This document shows positions 1-7,528 of a DNA stretch of 9,735 nucleotides, piece after piece. How positions within the stretch are numbered: position 1 is the stretch's first letter; each line of letters starts with the position of its first letter. A program made the position numbers and the translations under genes. The notes under the pieces were generated by a model that worked only from the letters and a program-made list of their open reading frames with translations, was not told the origin of the DNA and did not search any database. This DNA comes from Planctomycetaceae bacterium. Lineage in GTDB: Bacteria > Planctomycetota > Planctomycetia > Pirellulales > UBA1268. The stretch covers positions 1 through 9,735 of the forward strand of contig SIAG01000136.1 in the NCBI GenBank assembly GCA_009691925.1, given 5' to 3'.

Positions 1-1
1 G

Positions 2-73
2 CGCTACATCACCACCGGCGACAAGTCCAATCCGGTGTCGACGGTGCAATTCGGCGCCGCGAAGTCGTATTGA
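2..73 (+). CDS. C-terminal end of an unidentified protein (partial)
   Basis: The frame starting at base 2 is open from the left edge and ends in TGA at 71-73. It gives 23 residues that begin RYITTGDKSN and end in GAAKSY. That is too little to recognise a family. The gene faces the hairpin at 111-140 with a gap of about 40 bases, which is what the end of a transcription unit would look like. No signal, membrane segment or motif can be judged from this fragment. The coding call rests only on the open frame, the stop and the position just before a terminator-like hairpin. Confidence 0.45.
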   Translation, partial: RYITTGDKSNPVSTVQFGAAKSY

Positions 74-104
74 GGGAAGCACCGCTGCCCCCGGCGCGGG
101 AACG

Positions 105-140
105 AAAAAACCCCGCCGGAGGTCGGAACCTCCGGCGGGG
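105..140 (-). terminator. Strong intrinsic terminator between convergent genes
   Basis: A perfect 13-bp stem is formed by 111-123 and 128-140, closed by the tetraloop CGGA at 124-127. Six A residues at 105-110 become a run of six U when the minus strand is transcribed, so the element fits best as the terminator of the minus-strand gene at 176-538, whose stop codon lies 36 bases away. On the plus strand the hairpin is followed by CTTCGAT, not a U tract. It may still help end transcription of the plus-strand gene stopping at 73, but less typically. Confidence 0.78.
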
Positions 141-175
141 CTTCGATCGGTTTCAAACGCAAGCGTGACGGGCGA

Positions 176-538
176 TCAGCCCTCGAAGCGCTTCAGCGCC
201 GTGATCGCGGCGAGGGCGCGGTTGGCACCACCGAGCTGCTCGACAATTTTCTTGGCAGCGAGCAGGTCGTCGATCGACAGCTGGGAAGAGCGGGCAGCAC
301 GAGGCTTTGTCCCCTTTGCGGTGGCCACTTCGCCCGAATTCCGGCGCTTCCGCGGGCGGAAGCCCATTCCTTTCAGAACCATGCTCACCTGGGGGGACGA
401 TACAACCACGCCCTGCTTCTTGAGCGTCGCCACGATCAAGACCGGACGGGGCTTCTCACCCCTCTCCTTCATGGCGGAGGCGAGTTTGCGGATCTCGTCG
501 GATTTGCTGACGCTCTTGATGTCTTTCTTGTCGACCAT
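176..538 (-). CDS. Small basic helix-turn-helix protein, putative DNA-binding regulator
   Basis: This 120-residue protein has two recognisable parts. Residues about 12-60 (DEIRKLASAM onward, then VLIVATLKKQGVVVSSPQ and VSMVLKGMGF) read as a short helical winged- or HTH-like domain in which a helix, a 'KxxGVxVSxxxVSxVL' element and a basic end (RPRKRR) follow each other. Residues about 62-84 are a basic, Ala/Lys/Arg-rich linker. Residues 87-120 form an amphipathic helical tail beginning LSIDDLLAAKKIVEQLGG. I recall this combination from small hypothetical proteins that recur in Planctomycetes genomes, often in several copies. Nucleic-acid binding is inferred from the fold and charge, and no target is known. 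The start at 538 is preferred over an in-frame ATG at 589 because a purine-rich GAGGA lies upstream and the extra 17 residues do not look like part of the domain. The gene stands alone and ends at the hairpin at 111-140. Confidence 0.8.
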   Translation of the reverse strand: MVDKKDIKSVSKSDEIRKLASAMKERGEKPRPVLIVATLKKQGVVVSSPQVSMVLKGMGFRPRKRRNSGEVATAKGTKPRAARSSQLSIDDLLAAKKIVEQLGGANRALAAITALKRFEG

Positions 539-550
539 CGGGGGAATTGC

Positions 551-555
551 TCCTC
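551..555 (-). promoter_or_regulatory. Shine-Dalgarno site that decides the start at 538
   Basis: On the minus strand the sequence reads GAGGA, followed by a 12-base spacer and the ATG at 538. The spacing is a little long, but this is the only good purine-rich site near either possible start. Confidence 0.5.
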
Positions 556-626
556 GGGGAAATCGTTCAGGGAAGTCTGTCTGGGGCACTGCCGACCATC
601 CCTCCCGGATTGTGCTGGCCGTTGTC

Positions 627-644
627 CCGCACCGGGTGGTGCGG
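627..644. other. Small GC hairpin in the leader of the 176-538 gene
   Basis: The arms CCGCACC (627-633) and GGTGCGG (638-644) are perfectly complementary with a four-base loop. An alternative inverted pair, GGTGC/GCACC, overlaps it at 638-648. No U tract follows on either strand, so it is unlikely to be an intrinsic terminator. If transcription of the minus-strand gene starts near 728, this would sit in its leader. Hairpins of this size also arise by chance in GC-rich DNA. Confidence 0.25.
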
Positions 645-734
645 CACCAAGCGGAGGAGTTCGGTCACCGAAGTGGGGCCGAAACTGCAGCACAACGCGG
701 AAATGGGTTTGCAGAGCTGACCTTGTCAATCCGG

Positions 735-762
735 AGTGTACTAGAGAAAAACCATGTTACAA
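735..762 (-). promoter_or_regulatory. Weak promoter candidate for the HTH-protein gene
   Basis: On the minus strand TTGTAA (762-757) and TACACT (740-735) are separated by 16 bases. Each matches four of six positions of the sigma-70-type consensus. The site lies in an AT-richer patch of the 316-base gap between the two minus-strand genes, with a predicted leader of about 190 bases. A perfect TTGACA at 729-724 on the same strand has no acceptable -10 partner at 16 to 18 bases. Apart from these elements, the hairpin and the short direct repeat, I see nothing convincing in 539-854. Confidence 0.2.
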
Positions 763-779
763 CCCTCTCCCAACCCTCT
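760..779. repeat. Short tandem direct repeat
   Basis: CAACCCTCT occurs at 760-768 and again at 771-779, a period of 11 bases. It sits in the gap between the two minus-strand genes, just beside the weak promoter candidate. An 11-base period is about one helical turn, so a protein-binding role is conceivable, but two copies of nine bases are weak evidence. Confidence 0.4.
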
Positions 780-854
780 TAATGTCCCCTGGCGTCCCTC
801 CCCATGGTCAGGTGTGGCGGTGTGAGACGTGCCGGAGAGCCGCGGCCTGTGGGA

Positions 855-2609
855 TCAAAGTCGCGGTTTCGCCGGTGAAGTCGGGGGGAGAAAGTTCGGC
901 GCTCCCTTCACCCTGACTTTCCGGCGGTAGACCTTTTCGCCGCAGGTGGCGACGACCCAGTCGAACTCCGGTCCCCCGAAGGCTAGGTTCGAGACACGGC
1001 CGTTGGGGGTTGGGATGATGACGTTGACGCGGCCGGCCTGATCGCACACTTGGAGCCCCATCCGCGTCGCCACCCACAGACGCCCGTCGCGATCGACCCG
1101 CATGCCGTCAGCGCCGCTGTCGTCGGCGGTGTCTGGGACATGGAGATGGTCGTAGCGCTGTTTGTTGGCGAGTGTCCCGTCGGCGGCAATCGAGTAGCTG
1201 TAGACCCAATGGCTGCGGCTGTCGGCCACGTAGAGGAGGGTCTGATCGGGGGAGAGGCAGAGGCCGTTGGCAAACAGCAGACCGGTGTCGACGACCGTGT
1301 CGGTCCCCGTGGCACTGATGAAGTGGACCTTGCTCGGCGTCCGGCCGTCGAAGCCCGGCTCGGTGGCGTAGATCCCGCCGGCGTCCGTGGCGACGAGGTC
1401 GTTGCCCCGCCATCCTTTCGCCAGCACTGCCGGCTCACGCTGTCGATTCCAGGCGAGGATCGCTTCGTCGGCGGTGCTGGCGGCGACGAGGCGGCCATCG
1501 GGCGCGAAGCTCTGACCGTCGCCACGATGGGAGTCTTCGAGCCAGGTCTCCGGCTTCCAGTCGGCCGTCAATCGCCACGTCTTCCCCTTGCCGACATCGT
1601 TGTAATACACCTCCCCATCGGCGTTGACCGCGGGGCCTTCGGTGAAACCATAACCCTCGCCGACGAGCATCCAGTCCTCGCCGGGAGCGAGGATCTCCTG
1701 GAGCTGCGGGCTTCCCGCCCCACGCCCCACCGGCGCGGGCCAGCCTTTCCACAGCCATTCCATCCCAGCGGGGAAAACCTCCGTGGCATGGTCGTTGTTG
1801 TGGCCCCCTTCTCCCCACACGTGGTTCACCTCGTAGCCGGCGAAGACGAGCGATCGTTCGAGGGCCTGATTGGCGATCCACCAGTCGCCGCCGTAGATGT
1901 TGAGATCCTGAGAACCATCCTGGAGGAAGATGCGGATCGGCTTCGGCTCGACCTTCCGCACGAGGGTGGCGTACTCGTTGCCACCGCGCAGCCCGACGTA
2001 CGTGCCGATGCCACTGAACACCCGGGAGAAGGCGTCGGGGCGTTCCCAGGCGGTGGTGAAGGCGGCGATCGCCCCGCTCGAGGTGCCACCGATGGAGCGG
2101 TCGTTGCCCGACTTCGAGAGGACGATCGCCCGGCCGTCGGAGGCTTTCCTCGTCTCCACGTCGGGGAGGAGCTCATCCAGAAGGAAGCGGGCGTAGGCGT
2201 CCCCCAGGCCGTCGTATTCGTAGCTGCGGTTGTAGCGATCGAGGGCGCCGTCGCGGCCGGCCGGCACCCTGCCGTGCATGATGAACACGCCGATCGTCAC
2301 CGGCATCCGCTCCTCATGGATGAGCCGATCGAAGACCTGCGGAGCGTTGAATTGGATGCCGTCCTGATTGACATGGACGCAGGCCGGGGTCCGGCCGTCG
2401 TACTGCGCCGGGACATACACCCAGTAGTCACGGATCGTCCCGGGAAACACCCGGCTCCCCTCGAAGCTGAACTGGAGCACTTCGCCCTTGGGGGGCTCCT
2501 CGGCACCGTTCACCCGGGATGATGCCTGGGAGAAAAAGAGGAGCCAGGCGGCAATCAGGGCGGTGTGAAAGGGCAACAGCGCGCACGCGGCGCGATGGCG
2601 ACGGACCAT
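855..2609 (-). CDS. Secreted two-domain protein: esterase fused to SMP-30/gluconolactonase-like beta-propeller
   Basis: The 584-residue protein starts with a signal peptide: basic RRHR, a hydrophobic stretch at about 16-29, and likely cleavage near VNGA-EE at 35-38. Residues about 40-290 form an alpha/beta-hydrolase domain of the putative-esterase (esterase D/enterochelin esterase-like) type. Its GTSSG nucleophile elbow gives Ser177, and Asp231 or Asp235 and His270 (in GGHNNDH) are plausible partners. Residues about 305-565 form an SMP-30/gluconolactonase-like six-bladed propeller. Glu324 in the TEGP motif, Asn448 in FANGL and Asp501 in ADGM sit where the family's metal ligands fall. The expected substrate is an ester or lactone of a sugar or sugar acid, probably in polysaccharide breakdown, acting in the periplasm or outside the cell. 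The substrate is not known from sequence. The gene is divergent from the TPR/exbB operon, and no functional link is evident. There is no strong Shine-Dalgarno, only a GGGGGT about 10 bases before the ATG. Confidence 0.9.
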   Translation of the reverse strand: MVRRHRAACALLPFHTALIAAWLLFFSQASSRVNGAEEPPKGEVLQFSFEGSRVFPGTIRDYWVYVPAQYDGRTPACVHVNQDGIQFNAPQVFDRLIHEERMPVTIGVFIMHGRVPAGRDGALDRYNRSYEYDGLGDAYARFLLDELLPDVETRKASDGRAIVLSKSGNDRSIGGTSSGAIAAFTTAWERPDAFSRVFSGIGTYVGLRGGNEYATLVRKVEPKPIRIFLQDGSQDLNIYGGDWWIANQALERSLVFAGYEVNHVWGEGGHNNDHATEVFPAGMEWLWKGWPAPVGRGAGSPQLQEILAPGEDWMLVGEGYGFTEGPAVNADGEVYYNDVGKGKTWRLTADWKPETWLEDSHRGDGQSFAPDGRLVAASTADEAILAWNRQREPAVLAKGWRGNDLVATDAGGIYATEPGFDGRTPSKVHFISATGTDTVVDTGLLFANGLCLSPDQTLLYVADSRSHWVYSYSIAADGTLANKQRYDHLHVPDTADDSGADGMRVDRDGRLWVATRMGLQVCDQAGRVNVIIPTPNGRVSNLAFGGPEFDWVVATCGEKVYRRKVRVKGAPNFLPPTSPAKPRL

Positions 2610-2659
2610 GGATGACGACCCCCGAGACGATACCCCGTTCCTGTTTGGACGCCGGGTGA

Positions 2660-2688
2660 TCGGCAGTCGCGACGGGGGGCGGTATCAT
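2660..2688 (+). promoter_or_regulatory. Candidate promoter of the TPR-exbB-exbD-toroid operon
   Basis: TCGGCA (2660-2665) and TATCAT (2683-2688) are separated by 17 bases and match four and five of six consensus positions. Transcription would start near 2695, leaving a leader of about 170 bases before the ATG at 2865. The opposite strand reads TATGAT at 2689-2684, so a -10 for the divergent esterase gene could overlap, although no good -35 is seen for it. Nothing else is recognisable in the 255-base divergent gap. Confidence 0.25.
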
Positions 2689-2848
2689 AACGCGAGTCGG
2701 TGGACCGCGCTTCCCTCTCACCGTTCCCGGAGCTTTTTCAACCCCGACCTGTCTGCGGTTCTCCGAACCAGCCGGAGTCTCGGGGACGCCCGCGGTGTTC
2801 ATCGCACCGGGCGATGCGGCCGCGATCGACATCAACCGCAGTCTGCCC

Positions 2849-2857
2849 AGAGGGGGG
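2849..2857 (+). promoter_or_regulatory. Shine-Dalgarno site that decides the start of the TPR gene
   Basis: AGAGGGGGG ends seven bases before the ATG at 2865. It selects this start over an in-frame GTG at 2700 and an in-frame ATG at 2910, neither of which has a comparable site. Confidence 0.6.
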
Positions 2858-2864
2858 TGTGATC

Positions 2865-5800
2865 ATGCTCGACCCGACCGCCAACCTCCGATGTCCGCCC
2901 CGGCTCCGGATGGCGAAGCTGATCGTCGGCTCGGTCGGCAGCTTCATTCTCAGCTTGTTCGTCAGCCTTGCCCCGGGGCAGGGCCTGAGCGCGGCTGATG
3001 AGCCGCCACGCTCGAGCCCGGCGGCGAAGGCGGCGTACACCACCGCCGCCGCGCTCCAAAACCGCGGCGCGTGGGATCTGGCCGCCGAGGCGTGGGGCAC
3101 GCTCCTGCGCGATCATCCGCTTGATCCGCTGGCGGCGAAGGGGCGCTACTACCTCGGGCTCTGTCGGCTCCAGGAGGGGAAGTGGCCGGAGGCCGCGGAA
3201 GCCTTCCGAGCGGTCGTCGATAGTCGCGGGCAGGCCGGGGGGGCCGATGCCGAGACGGCCCTGGCGGCTCGCTTTGAACTGGGGCGGGGGGCGTTTGCCG
3301 TGGCCCAGGGGGCGTTGACGGTGCAGTCGTATAGCGACGCGGTCGGGGCGCTGCGGGAGTATCTCGCGGCGATGCCGGACGAGGGGCAGGCGGCCGAGGC
3401 GTCGCACCTCCTGGCGGAAGCGCTGTGGCAGGCCGGGGACCGCACGGCGGCCGTTGGGGCCTGGCTGGAGTTCGTCCGCGACCGCCCCGCGTCGCCCCGG
3501 CTTCCGGCGGTGCTTTATGCCCTCGGTGTCGCCCAGGCCGAGATGGGGGAGGCCGACGCCGCCGCGGCGACGCTGCGACGGCTGGCTGAATCGTTTCCTG
3601 CCGACGAACTGGCCGACGAGGTCGCGATCCGTCGCTCCGATCTCGCCCTGGCCGCCGAGGAGCCCGCCGAGGCGGCCCGGCTCGTCGTCGACATCGCCCG
3701 CCGCCAGGACGGGCCGCGCGTCGGTGACGCCCTGGAGCGCCTCGGGCGCGCGCTGTGGCAGCAAAAACGGTATGCCGCCGCCGCTGCGGCCTACGACCTC
3801 CTCCTCGCCCGTGACCCCGAGGCCGCGGTGGCCGCGCCGGCCCTCCTCTCCGCCAGCGCTGCCTGGAGCGAGGCCGGCAGGGACGAGGCAGCGCGACAGC
3901 GCCTCGGGCAGCTGCTGGCGCTGGCCGGGGCGCCGGCGGGACTCGCGGCCGAGGGGGGGGCGAGGCTGGCGCGGATGGAATTGGACGACGGAAATGCCGA
4001 GGCGGCCGTCGCGGCGGCGGAGGGAATGCTGGCCCGAGCGGAGATCGCGGAGCGCGGCGGTGACCCGGTCGATCCTGCCGTCATCGCCCGCCTAGAGCTT
4101 TCGCGTGCCGAGGGGCTCGTCGATCTCCCCGGCCGGCGCGACGAGGGACTCGCCGTAATCATGCGCCTCGTGGCGGAGCATCCCGGCGATCCTGCCGTGG
4201 CGCCGGGCTTGGGCTTGGCGGCGTCGGTGCTCCTCACCGCGGGAAGGAGCGACGAGGCGATCGCGGCGGCCGACCGCTTTCTCGCCCTCCCTGTCAAGCA
4301 ACGCGGCGAGACTGCGGCCGATGCGGCGACGGTGATTGACGTCCGCGCGATCCGGGCGGAGGCGCTGCTGGCCGGCGGCGATGCCACCGCGGCGGCGGAA
4401 GCCTTCCGCGGACTGCTGTCGGATGCTGGCGACGATCCGCGGGCGCCTCATCTCCGGCTCCGGTGGGGCGTCGCGCAGGCCGCGGCCGAGGACTGGGAGG
4501 GGGCCCACACCACGCTCGGGCCGCTGATTGTCAGCGGTGGCGAGGCCCTCGAAGGAGACGATCGCCCGCTCGGATTGTTGCTCGACGCGACGGCTCTGGT
4601 CGAGCTCGCGCGGGCCAAGGAAGCGGTGGTGCTCCTCGAGCGGATCGCCCAGGATCATCCCGCCTGGCCGCGGCAGGCCGAGGGGCAGCTGCTCGCCGTG
4701 AGGGCCCGGCGCGAGGCCGGGGATGCGGCCGGAGCCGTGGTGATCGGCGAGCAACTCCTGGCGGGCAACCCCGCTGCGGCGATCGCCGAGCGCGGCTGGT
4801 TCCGGCTCGGCCAGGCCCGCGAGGATGCCGGGGATCCGGCCGGGGCGATTGCGGCATTTGGAAAATCCCGCCGGATCGCACCGCAGGGCCCGCGGGTGGC
4901 TGCGGGGCTATTGGCGGAAGGGTGGTGCCATGAGGCGCTCGGAAGTCTCGACCTGGCCATCGGGTGTTGGACGGAGGTCGTCGACCACCATCCCGACTCG
5001 GCGGCCCTCGTGCCGGCGCTCCTCGCCCGGGGCGATGCCCGGCAGCGCTTGAGGATGCCCGTCGAGGGGCTCGCCGACGCCGAGGTGGTGCTCGGCCTGG
5101 CGGCGGCCCATGACCAGTTCGTCGATCGGCGGGTCGATGCGCAGGCCGCGGCCGAGGCCCGGTTCCTCGCCGGCCTCTGCCTGGCTGCCAGCGGAAAGAC
5201 GCCGGCGGCGATCGACACCTTCTCCGAGCTGCTCGCGGCCACTCCCGACTTCCCGGCGGCCGATCGCGTCCTCCTCGAGCTCGGGCTGGCCCGATCGCTG
5301 ACCGGGGACGCGGCCGGGGCGGAGCTGACGTTCGAGGAGCTGCGACGCCGGTTCCCACACAGCCCCCGCCAGGCCGATGCCTGGCTCGAGCGCGGCGAGA
5401 TGCGGTTTGCCGCCGGCGACTGGGAGGGCGCCACCGAGGCCTACGGCCAGGTCCTCGCCGCCGCGCCGCAGCGGAGACCGCTTTGCGAACAGGCCCGGCA
5501 CAAGCGCGGTTGGGTCTTTGCCATGCAGCAGGATTATGCCGGAGCGGCCGGGGCGTTTGCGGAGCAACTTGCCGAGGATCCCGACGGCATCTGCGGCGCC
5601 GACGGCCGGGCGATGCTCGGCGACAGCCTGTTCCGGCTGGGGCGGTTCGCCGAGGCTGAAGCGGTGCTCGCCCGAGCGCTGGCCGCGCCGGAGGCGCTCT
5701 CGAGCCCCGACCTGGTCGGGGTGGCGACGGTCCGGGCCGCGGAATGTGCTGCCAAGGGGGAACGCTGGGAGGAGAGTTTCGGTTTTGTCGACCGGTGGCT

Positions 5801-6293
5801 CGCCGCCGTGGCGGCGCGCGGCGAGGGGGAGCAGCCCGGCCGCGCGACGGTCTGGCAGGGGAGGTTTGCCCGCGCCTGGGCGCTGCAAAATCTTGGCCGG
5901 CTGGAGGCGGCGCTGGCCGAGTACCGCGCGCTGGCCGACGCCGCCCTCGAGGCGGCGAGCGGGGACGGGCGCGGTCCGGGAGAGTTGGCCGCCCGGGCCC
6001 GGCTTATGGAAGGGGAGATTCTCTTCGAACAGGGGCAGCACAAGGAGGCGATCGCCGCCTTCTTCAAGGTCGCCTATGGCTTCGGGGAGACCGATGCCCC
6101 GGCCCCGTTCCACCCCTGGCAGGCCCAGGCGACGTTCGAGGCCGCCCGCTGTTTCGAGGTCCTTGCCAAGCCGGAACAGGCCCGTGGGCTGTACGCTGAA
6201 GTGGTCGATCGCTATCCGGCGTCGCCGTACGTGGCGGCGGCGCGGAAGCGGCTCGACGCCCTGGTTAGCGATGCGAAGCGCCCCGTGAAGTGA
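2865..6293 (+). CDS. Large exported tetratricopeptide-repeat protein
   Basis: The 1142-residue protein opens with a signal-like segment: Arg-containing N-terminus, a hydrophobic stretch at about 18-36, and likely cleavage after the LSA at 41-43. No lipobox cysteine follows, so it is probably periplasmic and not a lipoprotein. The rest, about 55-1135, is Ala/Leu/Glu-rich helical sequence with a TPR rhythm of roughly 34-38 residues. Clear units include LGLCRLQEGKWPEAAEAF (97-114), LGRALWQQKRYAAAAAAYDL (293-312) and a C-terminal unit ending in AARKRLDALV, as in YbgF/BamD-type TPRs. About 25-30 units would fit. TPR solenoids bind proteins, and no catalytic domain is visible. The gene leads an operon with exbB 54 bases downstream, which suggests a periplasmic scaffold or adaptor for that machine. 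TPR proteins are also encoded beside some TonB-ExbB-ExbD systems and beside Tol-Pal (YbgF/CpoB). A start at 2910 would shorten the n-region but keep the signal. Confidence 0.88.
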   Translation: MLDPTANLRCPPRLRMAKLIVGSVGSFILSLFVSLAPGQGLSAADEPPRSSPAAKAAYTTAAALQNRGAWDLAAEAWGTLLRDHPLDPLAAKGRYYLGLCRLQEGKWPEAAEAFRAVVDSRGQAGGADAETALAARFELGRGAFAVAQGALTVQSYSDAVGALREYLAAMPDEGQAAEASHLLAEALWQAGDRTAAVGAWLEFVRDRPASPRLPAVLYALGVAQAEMGEADAAAATLRRLAESFPADELADEVAIRRSDLALAAEEPAEAARLVVDIARRQDGPRVGDALERLGRALWQQKRYAAAAAAYDLLLARDPEAAVAAPALLSASAAWSEAGRDEAARQRLGQLLALAGAPAGLAAEGGARLARMELDDGNAEAAVAAAEGMLARAEIAERGGDPVDPAVIARLELSRAEGLVDLPGRRDEGLAVIMRLVAEHPGDPAVAPGLGLAASVLLTAGRSDEAIAAADRFLALPVKQRGETAADAATVIDVRAIRAEALLAGGDATAAAEAFRGLLSDAGDDPRAPHLRLRWGVAQAAAEDWEGAHTTLGPLIVSGGEALEGDDRPLGLLLDATALVELARAKEAVVLLERIAQDHPAWPRQAEGQLLAVRARREAGDAAGAVVIGEQLLAGNPAAAIAERGWFRLGQAREDAGDPAGAIAAFGKSRRIAPQGPRVAAGLLAEGWCHEALGSLDLAIGCWTEVVDHHPDSAALVPALLARGDARQRLRMPVEGLADAEVVLGLAAAHDQFVDRRVDAQAAAEARFLAGLCLAASGKTPAAIDTFSELLAATPDFPAADRVLLELGLARSLTGDAAGAELTFEELRRRFPHSPRQADAWLERGEMRFAAGDWEGATEAYGQVLAAAPQRRPLCEQARHKRGWVFAMQQDYAGAAGAFAEQLAEDPDGICGADGRAMLGDSLFRLGRFAEAEAVLARALAAPEALSSPDLVGVATVRAAECAAKGERWEESFGFVDRWLAAVAARGEGEQPGRATVWQGRFARAWALQNLGRLEAALAEYRALADAALEAASGDGRGPGELAARARLMEGEILFEQGQHKEAIAAFFKVAYGFGETDAPAPFHPWQAQATFEAARCFEVLAKPEQARGLYAEVVDRYPASPYVAAARKRLDALVSDAKRPVK

Positions 6294-6347
6294 GCCTTTG
6301 CGCCTCTCCGTCCCGGTTTCCCCCGTCACTGTCCCGCAGGCCCCGCC

Positions 6348-7058
6348 ATGTCGATCAACGTCGGTAGCCTGAAGACGCTGTGGGAGTTGTTCCTCGCCGG
6401 CGGTTCGCTCATGTGGCCGATCACGGTGATGTCGTTTCTCGTCGTCGCCTTCGGGCTCGAGCGGCTGGTAGCGCTGCGGCGGGGGAGGTTCGTGCCCGCG
6501 AGCTTGGTCCTGAAGCTCCGGCTGATCGCCGATGGCTCGGCGTTTGACCCGCGGCAGGTGGCCGGATGGTGCGATGCCCATCCCTCCGTCCTGGCAACGG
6601 TGGTCCGCGCGATGCTCACGCGGGTCGGCAGGCCGCTCCCCGAGGTCGAGCATGTCGTCGAGACAACCTGCAACCGGGAGGCCTCTCGCCTCTTTGCGAA
6701 CATCCGCCCCATCAGCCTCGCGGTCACGATCACCCCGCTCCTCGGGCTCCTCGGCACGGTCCAGGGGATGATCATCGCCTTCTACACCACGGCGAATCTC
6801 CAGGCGGGGGCCAACCGGGCGGCGGAACTGGCCAGCGGGATCTATCTGGCGCTGATCACCACCTTTGCCGGCCTGTGCGTCGCGATCCCGGCAGCGATTG
6901 TTGCCCATTACCTCGAGGGGCGGATCCTCGCCGGTTTTCGCCGGGTCGACGACGTCGTCGCCGGCCTGCTTCCGGCGATGGAGTCGCTCGAGGGGCGCGG
7001 CGGGCGGGGGGCCGCGGCCCAAGGTCGCGATCAGGGCGCGGCCCGGGGGGCGCCATGA
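6348..7058 (+). CDS. exbB: ExbB/TolQ/MotA-family proton-channel subunit
   Basis: The 236-residue protein has the standard three-helix layout of the family: helix 1 at about 17-40, a cytoplasmic segment at about 41-120, helix 2 at about 121-145 with the signature LLGLLGTVQGMIIAF, and helix 3 at about 162-188 (ASGIYLALITTFAGLCVAIPAA). Thr137 and Thr171/Thr172 are the family's polar channel-lining threonines. It acts in the inner membrane as the oligomeric ring around ExbD, using proton flow to power an envelope protein. Its tail (216-236) is rich in Gly, Ala and Arg and probably disordered. The gene follows the TPR gene by 54 bases and its TGA overlaps the ATG of exbD. ExbB and TolQ cannot be separated on this sequence alone. 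The ExbB name is preferred because the operon also carries a TonB-like anchor protein. Confidence 0.95.
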   Translation: MSINVGSLKTLWELFLAGGSLMWPITVMSFLVVAFGLERLVALRRGRFVPASLVLKLRLIADGSAFDPRQVAGWCDAHPSVLATVVRAMLTRVGRPLPEVEHVVETTCNREASRLFANIRPISLAVTITPLLGLLGTVQGMIIAFYTTANLQAGANRAAELASGIYLALITTFAGLCVAIPAAIVAHYLEGRILAGFRRVDDVVAGLLPAMESLEGRGGRGAAAQGRDQGAARGAP

Positions 7059-7519
7059 GTGTCCGCATCGATAAGGGGCGGCTGGGCACCGGGCTCGATC
7101 TGACGCCGATGATCGACATCGTCTTCCTGCTGATGATCTTTTTTCTTGTCGCCAGCAAACTCGAGGAGGATGACCGGGCGATCGACGTCATCCTTCCCCA
7201 GGCCTCGGCCGCCAAACCGCTCACGAGCCGGCCGCGCGAGTTCATCATCAACATCGACCGCGGCGGCAACACGTTCGCCGGCTCGAGGCCGATCGGTCCA
7301 GAGGCGCTCGTCGGGCTCCTCCGGCAGGCGGTCGCCGACAATCCTGCCCGCCAAAAGGTGACCGTGCGGGCCGACGAGAACGTCGCCCACAAGCATGTCG
7401 TCGCCGTCATGGATGCTTGCGTTCAGGCCGGGATCGAGGACTACCGCATCCAGTCGGCGGCGGAGGTATCCGCCGACCGGCCGGCCGGAGCCGACGGCGG
7501 CGCGACAGACGACCGGTAA
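7055..7519 (+). CDS. exbD: ExbD/TolR-family biopolymer transport protein
   Basis: The 154-residue protein has a short cytoplasmic N-terminus, the signature LTPMIDIVFLLMIFFLV at 16-32, and a periplasmic domain at about 62-134 (EFIINIDRGG, then VTVRADENVAHKHVVAVMDA and IEDYRIQ), followed by an acidic, low-complexity tail. Asp21 is the conserved membrane aspartate that carries protons (Asp25 in E. coli ExbD). It pairs with ExbB in the inner membrane and transmits force to a TonB-type partner. The start at 7055 overlaps the exbB stop as ATGA, indicating translational coupling. The frame stays open further upstream, but that part lies inside exbB and is not ExbD-like. The next gene starts nine bases after its stop. 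Confidence 0.95.
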   Translation: MSVRIDKGRLGTGLDLTPMIDIVFLLMIFFLVASKLEEDDRAIDVILPQASAAKPLTSRPREFIINIDRGGNTFAGSRPIGPEALVGLLRQAVADNPARQKVTVRADENVAHKHVVAVMDACVQAGIEDYRIQSAAEVSADRPAGADGGATDDR

Positions 7520-7523
7520 GAGG
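7518..7523 (+). promoter_or_regulatory. Shine-Dalgarno site for the toroid gene
   Basis: AAGAGG overlaps the TAA stop of exbD and lies five bases before the ATG at 7529. It is the best site near this start and supports coupled translation with exbD. Confidence 0.55.
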
Positions 7524-7528
7524 CGACC

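Noticed and set aside
469..729. Minus-strand open frame of 86 codons overlapping the HTH gene start
   Set aside because: It overlaps the HTH gene in another frame, is Arg/Pro-rich, and has no motif. The overlap and composition point to chance.
724..729. Perfect TTGACA on the minus strand as a -35 element
   Set aside because: At 16 to 18 bases downstream the candidate -10 sequences (CCCATT, CCATTT, CATTTC) match the consensus poorly.
165..782. Plus-strand open frame of 205 codons over the HTH gene and its upstream gap
   Set aside because: It is antisense to the HTH protein, shows no domain, and begins just after the terminator hairpin without a convincing ribosome-binding site.
1050..2522. 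Plus-strand open frame of 490 codons opposite the esterase/SMP-30 gene
   Set aside because: It is a shadow of the minus-strand gene, which has a signal peptide and two recognisable domains. The plus-strand product has none.
2700..2864. N-terminal extension of the TPR protein from an in-frame GTG
   Set aside because: It would add 55 Arg/Ser/Pro-rich residues before the signal peptide, which would bury the export signal. The ATG at 2865 has a strong AGAGGGGGG site seven bases upstream.
4908..7022. Long minus-strand open frame of 704 codons opposite the TPR gene and exbB
   Set aside because: It lies antisense to clearly coding ExbB and TPR sequence, its translation is Arg/Gly/Pro-rich with no family signature, and strong G/C third-position bias creates such frames.
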